Positions 1 to 6,545 of a stretch of DNA of 9,037 nucleotides are shown piece by piece (the first letter of the stretch is position 1; each line of letters begins with the position of its first letter). The notes beneath the pieces were generated by a model. That model saw only the letters and a list, made by a program, of their open reading frames with translations. It was not told the DNA's origin and ran no database searches. Source of the stretch: an uncultured Neomegalonema sp. (GTDB taxonomy: Bacteria > Pseudomonadota > Alphaproteobacteria > Rhodobacterales > Rhodobacteraceae); assembly GCA_937958345.1 (NCBI GenBank), contig CALGNW010000046.1, positions 1 to 9,037 of the forward strand. The letters run 5' to 3'. The position numbers were made by a program, and so were the translations under genes.

Positions 1-250
1 CAAGACCGCGCGTCAATTGACGATGTTCTGGGGATTGCATTGCGTCGTCTCCGAAAGCGTCGAACGCTTCAAGATGGCGGTTATCTCTGCCGCAAGGGCA
101 ACGAAAGCGTTGGGTATCGCGAACGACGATGACCGGATCGCAGTCACCGCCGGTGTGCCATTTAACAAGCCGGGAACAACGAATATTTTGCGGATTGCAC
201 CGGTTGATGAAAAGGCAATTTACGAGGGCGAACCGGGCGGAGGTTACTGA
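1..250 (+). CDS. pyk: Pyruvate kinase, C-terminal fragment (5' end outside window)
   Basis: The last 82 codons of a pyruvate kinase, read from base 2 with no start in the window; the gene begins upstream. Pyruvate kinase makes pyruvate and ATP from phosphoenolpyruvate and ADP, the last cytosolic step of glycolysis. What shows this is the end of the C-terminal domain: an SESVERFKMAVISAA helix followed by VTAGVPFNKPGTTNILRI, the glycine/proline-rich segment near the C-terminus of bacterial pyruvate kinases. A short tail ending in EPGGGY follows. TTG and ATG codons at 17 and 23 lie inside the domain and are not starts. The gene converges on aceK with only 33 nt between stop codons. The catalytic barrel lies outside the window, so isoform and intactness cannot be judged. 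Confidence 0.9.
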   Translation, partial: KTARQLTMFWGLHCVVSESVERFKMAVISAARATKALGIANDDDRIAVTAGVPFNKPGTTNILRIAPVDEKAIYEGEPGGGY

Positions 251-283
251 CAGCCGTGCGCGTGATAGTCCCGCACCGCATTT

Positions 284-1990
284 CTACAGGCTACAATGTG
301 TCGGATACGTGCTGACTCTGGGAACTTCGCCTGAGTTAAGTTTTGCCTGCATGTCGGTCCAAAAATCTGTTCGGAGAATTTCGCCGTGTTCGGCGCGGAA
401 GACTCTTCGTAACGTCGGGTCTTCGATCCGCATGTGCAGTTCGATCTCTTCGGGCAGAAAGATTGTCCCCTCCTCGAAGAACCAATCCGGGATTTCCTCG
501 TCACCGTCGATCCGATCAAGGTTCGAGCGCACCTTTACATCGGTGAGTTTTTCAACAGCATCATAGTCAAACAGGTAGACCTTTAGTGTCTGACCGACGC
601 CGTAATTCCGTCCGTCAAGATCCTTGTTAAAGATATTTGCGGCGGCATTGTTTTTGATGCACCTGCCGAGACTGCCAATCACCCGCTCGGCCTGTTCGTG
701 TGTTGCCGTTTCCAGAAAGACAGGCAACGGAGTCATCTTCATCTGCACGATGAGATGTTTGAAAATCAGGTTTTCGCCATCGAGCGCGACATTCTCGCTC
801 GCATACTCCAGAAGAGTCGCTCGCAAATCCGCACCGAAGAACGAGGCGGGCAAACGGACGTTTGAATAGATTACATTGTCCAGCATGCTGCCCGCGCGAT
901 TAATCTCATGCAGTTGCCGGTATTTCCCAAGCACTGCATCAACGCCGGGGAAGTGATCCCATTTATAATTTTCTGTTGGTTCATTGCGAATGACTTTTAA
1001 CACCAACCTCGAAGATGGTGCGGAAAAGCCAATCGCGACGGTCCCTCGTGGTCCGACCGCATGATCGAAAGTCTCATCCGTTGAACGGAGGCCCTCCGAA
1101 AGCTCGCGCATAACAGCGATTTTTCCGGTGTGATGGAAACCGACTGTCGAATAGTGAAGGGCATGGGGGCGGCCCGGCATGATACCGAAAAGAAAATCGA
1201 CCAGTTCGTGGTAGTGGGGCAGCGTTACGTGAAAGTTTGCCAGCGAAGAACTGAAAACGTAGCGCAACGTATCCGTACTGTTCAAAACAGCATCCACGAA
1301 GACGCCGTCATCCTCGTTCAGCAATGCCAGCGCAAAGGGGGAAACCTGATCTTTGAGCCGGATGCGGCCCACAATATATGCGCCCCGATTCCGGTAAAAA
1401 CCCGCATCGATGATTTCGAAAATCCCTGACGCTTCCTTTCCGAACCGTTCAGCAATCCGTTCGGTAATACGCTCGATATCGTAGCTTATGTCTTTGAATG
1501 GAGCGTCGAGTTCCGGAACCGAGAGCACGGTCCTGATCGCGTCCGCAAGCGTCGTTTCACCGAACGGTATAGAGCGATGAATTTTGATCCTATCCTGAGG
1601 GTGAGGACGGGTTTCCCCCGAAACCTGCCCCCAAGAATAATCAACCGCGCGCCATGCGCCCTTTGATACCATCCTGCGGACCGAGTTCATAAACGCATAG
1701 GCAATGTCCGCAGCATATCGCCCCCGGATCATCTCAACATAGTGATCCCGAACACCGCGCCAAAGCGCCTCGCTATCCAGCGCCTCGGGATGGGTGGTTC
1801 GAATGCTGGCCGCGACTTCGGCGGCACGATCAGAATAAACTGTCATGCGTTCGCGGCTGAGCAATAACGAGGTTGTCCAGTCCCGCGTTTCGAATGCCCG
1901 CTTCATCAACGAGGGGATCGCATGAAAACGGGCCGCGTATGTGGAGCACGCCGCGTCGATTGCTGACGCGATAGAGGCGGCGTCCTGCAT
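284..1990 (-). CDS. aceK: Isocitrate dehydrogenase kinase/phosphatase AceK
   Basis: Bifunctional cytosolic enzyme that phosphorylates isocitrate dehydrogenase to inactivate it and removes the phosphate again, steering isocitrate between the TCA cycle and the glyoxylate bypass. It has 568 residues; E. coli AceK has about 578. The N-terminal half is the regulatory domain, with family-like YRNRGAYIVGRI at 199-210. The kinase-like half has a glycine-rich ATP loop VGPRGTVAIGFS at 312-323, the ATP-site Lys in LVLKVIR (K332), then AANIF at 450-454, D457, N462 and an FDYD motif with D475 and D477. These acidic residues fall at the same numbers I recall for E. coli AceK. The catalytic loop is divergent: NKDLDGRNYGV where E. 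coli has PGDMLFKNFGV, and Ala instead of Glu after DYD. The ATG overlaps the previous gene's stop by one base (TAATG), with GAGG 4 nt upstream, suggesting translational coupling. No aceA or malate synthase gene is in the window. Confidence 0.93.
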   Translation of the reverse strand: MQDAASIASAIDAACSTYAARFHAIPSLMKRAFETRDWTTSLLLSRERMTVYSDRAAEVAASIRTTHPEALDSEALWRGVRDHYVEMIRGRYAADIAYAFMNSVRRMVSKGAWRAVDYSWGQVSGETRPHPQDRIKIHRSIPFGETTLADAIRTVLSVPELDAPFKDISYDIERITERIAERFGKEASGIFEIIDAGFYRNRGAYIVGRIRLKDQVSPFALALLNEDDGVFVDAVLNSTDTLRYVFSSSLANFHVTLPHYHELVDFLFGIMPGRPHALHYSTVGFHHTGKIAVMRELSEGLRSTDETFDHAVGPRGTVAIGFSAPSSRLVLKVIRNEPTENYKWDHFPGVDAVLGKYRQLHEINRAGSMLDNVIYSNVRLPASFFGADLRATLLEYASENVALDGENLIFKHLIVQMKMTPLPVFLETATHEQAERVIGSLGRCIKNNAAANIFNKDLDGRNYGVGQTLKVYLFDYDAVEKLTDVKVRSNLDRIDGDEEIPDWFFEEGTIFLPEEIELHMRIEDPTLRRVFRAEHGEILRTDFWTDMQAKLNSGEVPRVSTYPTHCSL

Positions 1991-2985
1991 TACGCCTCAG
2001 GATAGGTCGGATAGAGACCTTTGCTGCGTCCAAGCTGCTGCACGAGGGCAAGCACACCGTCCAACATGGGTGTCGGCAGGTTCACAACCTTTCCCATCTC
2101 GGAAACGGCGGTCACGAGCGCATCAATTTCCATCGCTTTGTCGGCTTCCAAATCCTGTAACATCGACGTCCGGTGTGCCCCGACCTTAGCCGCACCGTTG
2201 ATCCGGCGCTCTACATCGACGCGGAAGGATGATCCGAGTTTTTCCGCAACCGCCTGCGCCTCGAGCATCATCGCCTTTGAGACGGCGCGCGTTCCCGGGT
2301 CGGTTGCGACAACGTCAAGCGTCGCCCGCGTCAGGGCGGAAATCGGATTGAAACACAGATTGCCCCAGAGCTTTAGCCAAAGTTCGGAGCGAATGTCATC
2401 GAGTATCGGGGCGCGCAAACCGCCCTCTTCCATCAGCGCAGACAGTTTTTCAATACGGGGAGTCGATTTTCCGGAAGGTTCGCCCAAAGCAAACTTATCG
2501 CCATAGGTGTGCTTGATGACGCCCGGTTCGGTGATTTCCGTGGCCGGATATACGCTGCAACCGATGGCGCGCTCTGGCCCAATCGCATTCCACTGGCGAT
2601 CACCGCGATCAACGGCATCGAGTTTTCGGCCCTCGAACTCGCCGCCGATCTGGTGAAAGTACCACCACGGAACTCCGTTTTGACATGTGACCACGACGGT
2701 TTCTGGACCGAGGAGTGGTTTCAGATCATCCGCCGATGCCCAAGCCTGATGCGCCTTCAGACAGTTGAAAACAGCGTCCTGCGGGCCAAGCTCGGAAGCG
2801 TTCGATGTGCCGTGAACCTTCACCGTACTGCGCTCGCCGTCCTTGATCAGCGTCAGACCATTTTCGTTGATCGCCTTGAGATGCGGTCCGCGGGCGATGA
2901 TCGACAACTCGACGTCCTTCGCCTGCGCAAGGCCATGCGCAAGATATCCGCCGATTGCGCCGGCGCCATAGACACAGATTTTCAT
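1990..2985 (-). CDS. Ketopantoate reductase (ApbA/PanE) family oxidoreductase
   Basis: A 331-residue NAD(P)H-dependent oxidoreductase of the 2-dehydropantoate 2-reductase family. The Rossmann nucleotide loop is GAGAIGG at 7-13. QNGV (N103) matches the conserved active-site Asn. The C-terminal domain has KLWGNLCFN (K205, N209, N213), spaced like catalytic K176 and N180/N184 of E. coli PanE, followed by S274 and E286, which fit its substrate-binding Ser and Glu. It is longer than E. coli PanE (303 aa) and carries a PWWYF segment after QNGV and an enlarged middle region. It may therefore reduce another 2-oxo acid rather than make pantoate; I give no symbol for that reason. The start is ATG at 2985, where the Rossmann strand begins, with CGGAA 5 nt upstream. 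An in-frame extension to 3099 only re-reads the tctA 3' end. It starts 2 nt after the tctA stop and overlaps aceK by 1 nt. Confidence 0.85.
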   Translation of the reverse strand: MKICVYGAGAIGGYLAHGLAQAKDVELSIIARGPHLKAINENGLTLIKDGERSTVKVHGTSNASELGPQDAVFNCLKAHQAWASADDLKPLLGPETVVVTCQNGVPWWYFHQIGGEFEGRKLDAVDRGDRQWNAIGPERAIGCSVYPATEITEPGVIKHTYGDKFALGEPSGKSTPRIEKLSALMEEGGLRAPILDDIRSELWLKLWGNLCFNPISALTRATLDVVATDPGTRAVSKAMMLEAQAVAEKLGSSFRVDVERRINGAAKVGAHRTSMLQDLEADKAMEIDALVTAVSEMGKVVNLPTPMLDGVLALVQQLGRSKGLYPTYPEA

Positions 2986-2987
2986 AG

Positions 2988-4631
2988 TTATTCCGTTGTT
3001 GGCCGAGGCGCGCCGCGCAGTTTGCGGACCCCCCAGAGGATGATTGGGAGCGCGATCAGGATGAGCGCAATCCACGTTGTTACAGGTGCGATCCACCACT
3101 CCTGACCCTTTCCGTCACGGTCAAAGAAAGGATTGTAGAAGACCTCAAAATTTCCGTCCGACAGCAAAAGCGCCTGCCGCAGTTTTTCTTCAGCCGTCGC
3201 GCCAAGCACAACAGCCAATACCGCCGGTGCGAGCGGATAATCAAGAATGCGCAGCAGGTATGCGCCGATGCCAAAGAGGACCATGAGCCAAACGTCGTAC
3301 ATGTTGTCATAGGCCGCATATGTACCGATGATCGACAAAACAAAAATAACGGGGGCGAGAATCGTAAACGGCATCCGCAAGACCCAAAGGAAAAGCGGGA
3401 TGAATGCCAGATTCACCAACACTGCTATGATATTCGAGATGTAGAACGATCCGATCAGCGGCCAGACAAATTCGGGGCGGTCTTCGAACAGACGCGGCCC
3501 CGGCTCCAGCCCCCAGATCACCATGCCCGCCAGCAAGACCGCCGTTGTCGGCGATCCCGGAATGCCGAGCGTCATCATGGGCAGCATCGCACCCGTGGAT
3601 GCCGAGTTGTTCGCGGCCTCCGGCGCAGCAACACCGTCCGGGTTTCCCTGACCATAGCTTTTCGGATCACGCGAAATCATCTTCGTGACGCCGTATGACA
3701 TCAGCGAACCCGGAGTCGCCCCCGCGGCCGGAAGGATTCCAACGAAAAAGCCGAGCAACGACCCGATCGTTGTGCCCTTCCAAGCGTCCTTCATTCCGAT
3801 GATACCGCGCATTATGCGGGCAAAGCTGATCTCGGTTTCCGTCATCGTGATTTTGTAGCGGCTTGCGTTGATCGTCCATATCATCTCGCCAATGCCATAG
3901 ACGCCAATTGCCAGAACCAGAAACTGAATACCGCGACTGAACCATCCGACCGAGTTAAAGAACGGAACACTTTCGTCTGCATTCGCAACGCCAAAGGTCT
4001 CCAGAACCGCGAGTTGTTCCCGCTCGTTCATAAAGACAAGCCTCGGCTCACCTGAAATCTGATCGAAACCGACGGTCGCAAGCAACAGGCCGAAGCATAT
4101 CGAAAAGAGCGTTTTGGGAATGTCGTCGCCGCCCAAACCAATGAACGTTGCAAAGGCGAGAAGCATGAGCGCAAAGATTTCGGGGTTCCCGAAATCGAGC
4201 GCAACAGACGATAGGAATGGTGCGAAGCCGGTGAAAAACAGAGTCGCAACCGTACCGCCAATGAAAGATGCAACGGCAGCCGTGACCAGCGCGCGGTCCG
4301 CTTCGCCCTTCAGGGCCATGGGCCGTCCGTCAAAGGTCGTCGCGACGGCGGTTGATGCGCCGGGTATTCCTAAAGTGATTGACGAAATCGCGCCGCCATA
4401 CATAGCCCCGTAGTAGATCGCGGCAAGAAAGATCATCGGTGAGGCGGGATCTGCCGTGGCCGAATTAATGACAAACGTAAAGGGCAGCAGAATTGCGACA
4501 CCGTTGACGGAACCCAGTCCCGGCAGCGCGCCAACGAAAAGGCCGACAACCACACCAATGACGGCAAGACCCAAATTATGCGGCTGTAGCGCGATCCAGA
4601 TGCCTTGCGATAGTGCCTCTACGATCTCCAC
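2988..4631 (-). CDS. tctA: Tripartite tricarboxylate transporter, large permease subunit TctA
   Basis: Large inner-membrane subunit of a tripartite tricarboxylate transporter, forming the carboxylate path driven by an ion gradient. It has 547 residues, mostly hydrophobic, about a dozen likely membrane segments. TctA signatures appear in both halves of an internal repeat: GALPGLGSVNGVAILLP at 34-50 and LGIPGASTAVATTFDG at 87-102, then GILPAAGATPGS at 298-309 and LGIPGSPTTAVLLAGM at 355-370. Family members are usually near 500 aa. Part of the excess is a polar stretch around 200-230, where I expect only a short loop. The start is GTG at 4631, with AGGAG 6 nt upstream overlapping the tctB stop. 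An ATG two bases before it is out of frame and reaches a stop after four codons. The stop lies 2 nt before the reductase gene. Substrate is not predictable from sequence. Confidence 0.94.
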   Translation of the reverse strand: MEIVEALSQGIWIALQPHNLGLAVIGVVVGLFVGALPGLGSVNGVAILLPFTFVINSATADPASPMIFLAAIYYGAMYGGAISSITLGIPGASTAVATTFDGRPMALKGEADRALVTAAVASFIGGTVATLFFTGFAPFLSSVALDFGNPEIFALMLLAFATFIGLGGDDIPKTLFSICFGLLLATVGFDQISGEPRLVFMNEREQLAVLETFGVANADESVPFFNSVGWFSRGIQFLVLAIGVYGIGEMIWTINASRYKITMTETEISFARIMRGIIGMKDAWKGTTIGSLLGFFVGILPAAGATPGSLMSYGVTKMISRDPKSYGQGNPDGVAAPEAANNSASTGAMLPMMTLGIPGSPTTAVLLAGMVIWGLEPGPRLFEDRPEFVWPLIGSFYISNIIAVLVNLAFIPLFLWVLRMPFTILAPVIFVLSIIGTYAAYDNMYDVWLMVLFGIGAYLLRILDYPLAPAVLAVVLGATAEEKLRQALLLSDGNFEVFYNPFFDRDGKGQEWWIAPVTTWIALILIALPIILWGVRKLRGAPRPTTE

Positions 4632-4640
4632 ATCGCTCTC

Positions 4641-5264
4641 CTATTGCCGGGATGCCCGCGCGGAAAATGCCAAGATGGCCCCGCTCACCGCAAAGAAGAC
4701 CAGCAACATGACGAGTGACTGGCCACGAAAAAACTCACCGGCGGGATTATATATTGTGTCTTCGATCCAGCGGGTGCCTTTCGGCTGCACTTTGGTCATC
4801 AGGATATCGAAGAACAGATATAGCCAGAACGGAACGACCAGACTGGTTACGACTGACAGCAACAGCGGATGACGCCCGAGAAACAGCATATAGTAGAGCA
4901 TAAAAACCGCGATTGCCGCGTACATGCTGATCAGGTCAATCAAAACAAGAAACGCGATAAGTCCACCACCAACAAACAGCAGCATTTTTTTCGCATAACC
5001 GTCCATAAACGGTTCGTCGGATTGCGAGGGAGGCGACTGACGGCGTATCGCGTTTACGATTATCCAGATTGTCGAAATCAGCATGCCTAACGCAAGATAA
5101 AACGGCCAAAAGCCCTTGCCCGGACCGGAGCCGTCGATGTTTACGCCGATATTTGACCAGCGAACATACTCGGTGTCCCATTCAGGACCCTCGCCGCTTT
5201 TCCACATGAGATAGGCGGAGATGAGAGCCAAGAAGATTGCAGTGAGGATTTCAGCGCGGCGCAT
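4641..5264 (-). CDS. tctB: Tripartite tricarboxylate transporter, small membrane subunit TctB
   Basis: Small membrane subunit of the same transporter, poorly conserved in sequence and assigned mainly by topology and by position between tctC and tctA. The chosen ATG at 5264 gives 207 residues and has AGAGG 5 nt upstream. An upstream in-frame start at 5354 would add 30 polar residues, place the start inside a hairpin and lacks a good ribosome site. Hydrophobic segments lie near 5-21, 53-73, 95-111, 113-130, 134-154 and 182-201. TctB proteins typically have about 150 aa and four segments, so this one has a longer periplasmic loop (about 22-52) and a C-terminal part with an additional hydrophobic segment. 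The stop TAG overlaps the tctA ribosome site, 9 nt before its GTG. Confidence 0.87.
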   Translation of the reverse strand: MRRAEILTAIFLALISAYLMWKSGEGPEWDTEYVRWSNIGVNIDGSGPGKGFWPFYLALGMLISTIWIIVNAIRRQSPPSQSDEPFMDGYAKKMLLFVGGGLIAFLVLIDLISMYAAIAVFMLYYMLFLGRHPLLLSVVTSLVVPFWLYLFFDILMTKVQPKGTRWIEDTIYNPAGEFFRGQSLVMLLVFFAVSGAILAFSARASRQ

Positions 5265-5292
5265 TGGAGCCTCTCGGATTCGGCTGTCCCTG

Positions 5293-5318
5293 AAACTTCC
5301 GATGGAAAGCGGAAATTT
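5293..5318 (-). other. RNA hairpin in tctC-tctB spacer, upstream of tctB
   Basis: On the - strand RNA, AAAUUUCCG pairs with CGGAAGUUU around an 8-nt loop: nine continuous pairs including one U-G wobble. On the + strand the same position would be a C/A mismatch, so the pairing suits transcription toward tctB. It ends about 20 nt before the tctB ribosome site. It may block 3'-to-5' decay of upstream mRNA or affect access to tctB; this is inference. Confidence 0.45.
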
Positions 5319-5341
5319 GATTTGCCTGACGATTAGAAAAT

Positions 5342-5369
5342 TCGGGCGCAGCACGTTGGCTGCGCCCGA
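5342..5369 (-). terminator. Strong GC-rich hairpin after tctC; partial terminator or mRNA-stabilising element
   Basis: A perfect 11-bp inverted repeat (TCGGGCGCAGC / GCTGCGCCCGA) with a 6-nt loop lies about 20 nt after the tctC stop. On the - strand the stem is followed by ATTTTCTA, a short broken U tract. Full termination is unlikely, because tctB and tctA lie immediately downstream with no obvious promoter of their own. A leaky terminator or a 3'-end stabiliser giving more TctC than TctB/TctA fits the known arrangement in many binding-protein transport operons. Confidence 0.6.
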
Positions 5370-5387
5370 GAGAGAGGTGCTTTGGCG

Positions 5388-6356
5388 CTATTTGATTGCG
5401 CCTGACGCTTTGAGGATCGTCGTGTGACGGGTTCGCTGCGTATCCCAATAATCGGCAAGATCAAGCTGGGACATAAATTCACCCATCAGTGATTTATCGG
5501 ATTTGTATTTCTGCCAGTCCGCGCTTTTGTAAACCCCGCGGAACAACTGCGTGTAATACGCGGCTGCCTCGGCAGACATGCCCGGCGCACCAACGACAGA
5601 GCGTTGCATAAAGTACGAGAAATCACCGCCCAGTTCCTTCAGGGTAGGAACCTCCGGGAACATTGGAAGGCGATCATCGGTAAACGCAACCAGCGGAATG
5701 ACATCGCCGCTTTCAAAGAAACCGAGCGCCTCGGACGGGTTGTTGACTGACGATTGAATCTGTTTGCCAGCCAGATCTTTTGCAACAGCGCCGCCCCCTT
5801 TGTAGGGGATGTATTTGATTTCGAGATCGTAATTGTTGTTCAGGAAATCAGTGATGATGTTGTCTTCGGAATTCTTGCCGGTTCCGCCCATCACCCATTT
5901 ATTGCCGCGCTTTTTTGCCTCGGCAAGAAACGCATCGAAATCGGCGATTCCCTCGTCCTTGTGAACCCAGAGGAGGAAAGTGTCCTCGGCCATCCTGCCG
6001 ACCGGAGCGAACTCCATGATGTCAACTTTCAGGCCCGGCTGACGCAGCGGGGTGGTGAAGAATGAATTGAGTGTGACCATGATCGTGTGATCCGGGTCAT
6101 TCACGCCGTTCATATAGCTAAGCGCCTCTGCACCCGACCCGCCGGACTTATTCGTCGGGACGAGTGGTTTCGAGGCGAGGCCCTCTTTTTCGACAATCGA
6201 TTGCATAAGGCGCGCCATCTTATCCGCGCCGCCGCCCTTACCGGCCATGATAACAAAATCGATTGGTTTGGATGGTTCGAACGCGCTGGCCGCTGTCGCC
6301 GTGAACGCCATGCTTAGCGCGGCGACGCCCATTGAAAGTGTCTTTATCAGAGTCAT
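5388..6356 (-). CDS. tctC: Tripartite tricarboxylate transporter substrate-binding protein TctC (Bug family)
   Basis: Periplasmic solute-binding protein that captures a carboxylate and delivers it to TctB/TctA. It has 322 residues, the usual family length. Residues 1-25 form a Sec signal peptide: K5 in the basic start, a hydrophobic core, then ASA before FEPSKP, with predicted cleavage after A25. The mature protein starts with the family's first strand and glycine loop (PIDFVIMAGKGGGADKMARL, about 31-50). Further family features are NKSGGSGAEAL (about 69-79), YIPYKGGGAVAKDLAGKQI (about 182-200) and FPEVPTLKELG near 248. The loop reads AGKGGGAD where many members have PPGGGTD, so substrate preference may differ from citrate or tricarballylate. 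The start ATG has GGAGG 7 nt upstream, the best ribosome site in the window, consistent with high expression. It is first in the tct unit, with a 185-nt leader region before it. Confidence 0.94.
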   Translation of the reverse strand: MTLIKTLSMGVAALSMAFTATAASAFEPSKPIDFVIMAGKGGGADKMARLMQSIVEKEGLASKPLVPTNKSGGSGAEALSYMNGVNDPDHTIMVTLNSFFTTPLRQPGLKVDIMEFAPVGRMAEDTFLLWVHKDEGIADFDAFLAEAKKRGNKWVMGGTGKNSEDNIITDFLNNNYDLEIKYIPYKGGGAVAKDLAGKQIQSSVNNPSEALGFFESGDVIPLVAFTDDRLPMFPEVPTLKELGGDFSYFMQRSVVGAPGMSAEAAAYYTQLFRGVYKSADWQKYKSDKSLMGEFMSQLDLADYWDTQRTRHTTILKASGAIK

Positions 6357-6360
6357 TCAA

Positions 6361-6369
6361 CTTCCTCCC
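6361..6369 (-). promoter_or_regulatory. tctC ribosome binding site
   Basis: On the - strand GGGAGGAAG lies just upstream of the tctC ATG; the GGAGG core is 7 nt from the start. It fixes the start choice and is stronger than the sites of tctB (AGAGG) and the reductase (CGGAA), in line with a binding protein being needed in excess. Confidence 0.8.
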
Positions 6370-6385
6370 GTTACGTCTGCGATAT

Positions 6386-6410
6386 GTGGAACTCCGTCTG
6401 AGAGTTCCGC
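6386..6410. promoter_or_regulatory. Inverted repeat in tctC leader, possible operator or RNA hairpin
   Basis: GGAACTC (6388-6394) and GAGTTCC (6402-6408) are perfect 7-bp arms with a 7-nt spacer, placed about 30 bp before the tctC ATG. If transcription starts near 6510, the repeat lies within the 5' leader. It could be a binding site for a dimeric repressor or an RNA hairpin. The 14-bp centre-to-centre spacing of the arms is somewhat long for one helical turn. No regulator gene is in the window. Confidence 0.4.
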
Positions 6411-6440
6411 GATTTTCGTCCCGTCTTCTGCGGGTATTCG

Positions 6441-6468
6441 AAAAAACTACACTGCCATTTTGGCTAGT
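6441..6468 (-). terminator. Weak terminator-like hairpin with U6 tract between usp and tctC
   Basis: On the - strand ACT-A-GCCA, AAA, TGGC-AGT folds into a 7-bp stem with one bulged A, followed after 4 nt by six U residues (6446-6441). The stem is short and only moderately GC-rich. It could end usp transcripts or act as an attenuator in the tctC leader. If it terminates efficiently, the upstream promoter at 6545-6517 could not drive tct unless regulated. Confidence 0.3.
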
Positions 6469-6516
6469 TAGCGCAAAGAAACGTAATAACAATGCGCAAA
6501 CGGGCCAGAATAAGAA

Positions 6517-6545
6517 ATTTTCGTTCGCATACCTTCGTTTGTCAA
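6517..6545 (-). promoter_or_regulatory. Predicted sigma70-type promoter for tctC
   Basis: On the - strand a perfect TTGACA (6545-6540) is followed after 17 nt by GAAAAT (6522-6517), four of six matches to TATAAT with the key A and last T present. The -35 box overlaps the TGA stop of the upstream universal stress gene. Predicted start near 6510 gives a leader of about 150 nt. A pair of GCGCAAA direct repeats (6471-6477, 6494-6500; 23 bp apart) lies just downstream and could be regulator sites. Confidence 0.5.

Noticed and set aside
256..276. GTGCG/CGCAC hairpin between the convergent pyk and aceK stops as a two-way terminator
   Set aside because: Only 5 pairs with an 11-nt loop and no real U tract on either strand.
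129..566. Open frames on the + strand across 129-5448 opposite aceK, the reductase and tct genes
   Set aside because: They lie antisense to clearly recognisable proteins, have no family-like sequence and no ribosome sites; they are frame shadows.
2986..3099. N-terminal extension of the reductase to 3099
   Set aside because: The extra 38 residues only re-read the tctA 3' end; the Rossmann fold begins at the ATG at 2985 with its own ribosome site.
5330..5341. TCTAAT as a -10 box of an internal tctB promoter
   Set aside because: Five of six matches, but the -35 position at 17 nt holds no TTGACA-like sequence and falls in the hairpin.
5265..5354. TctB start at 5354
   Set aside because: It lies in the loop and arm of the strong hairpin and adds a non-membrane segment; ATG 5264 has AGAGG at 5 nt.
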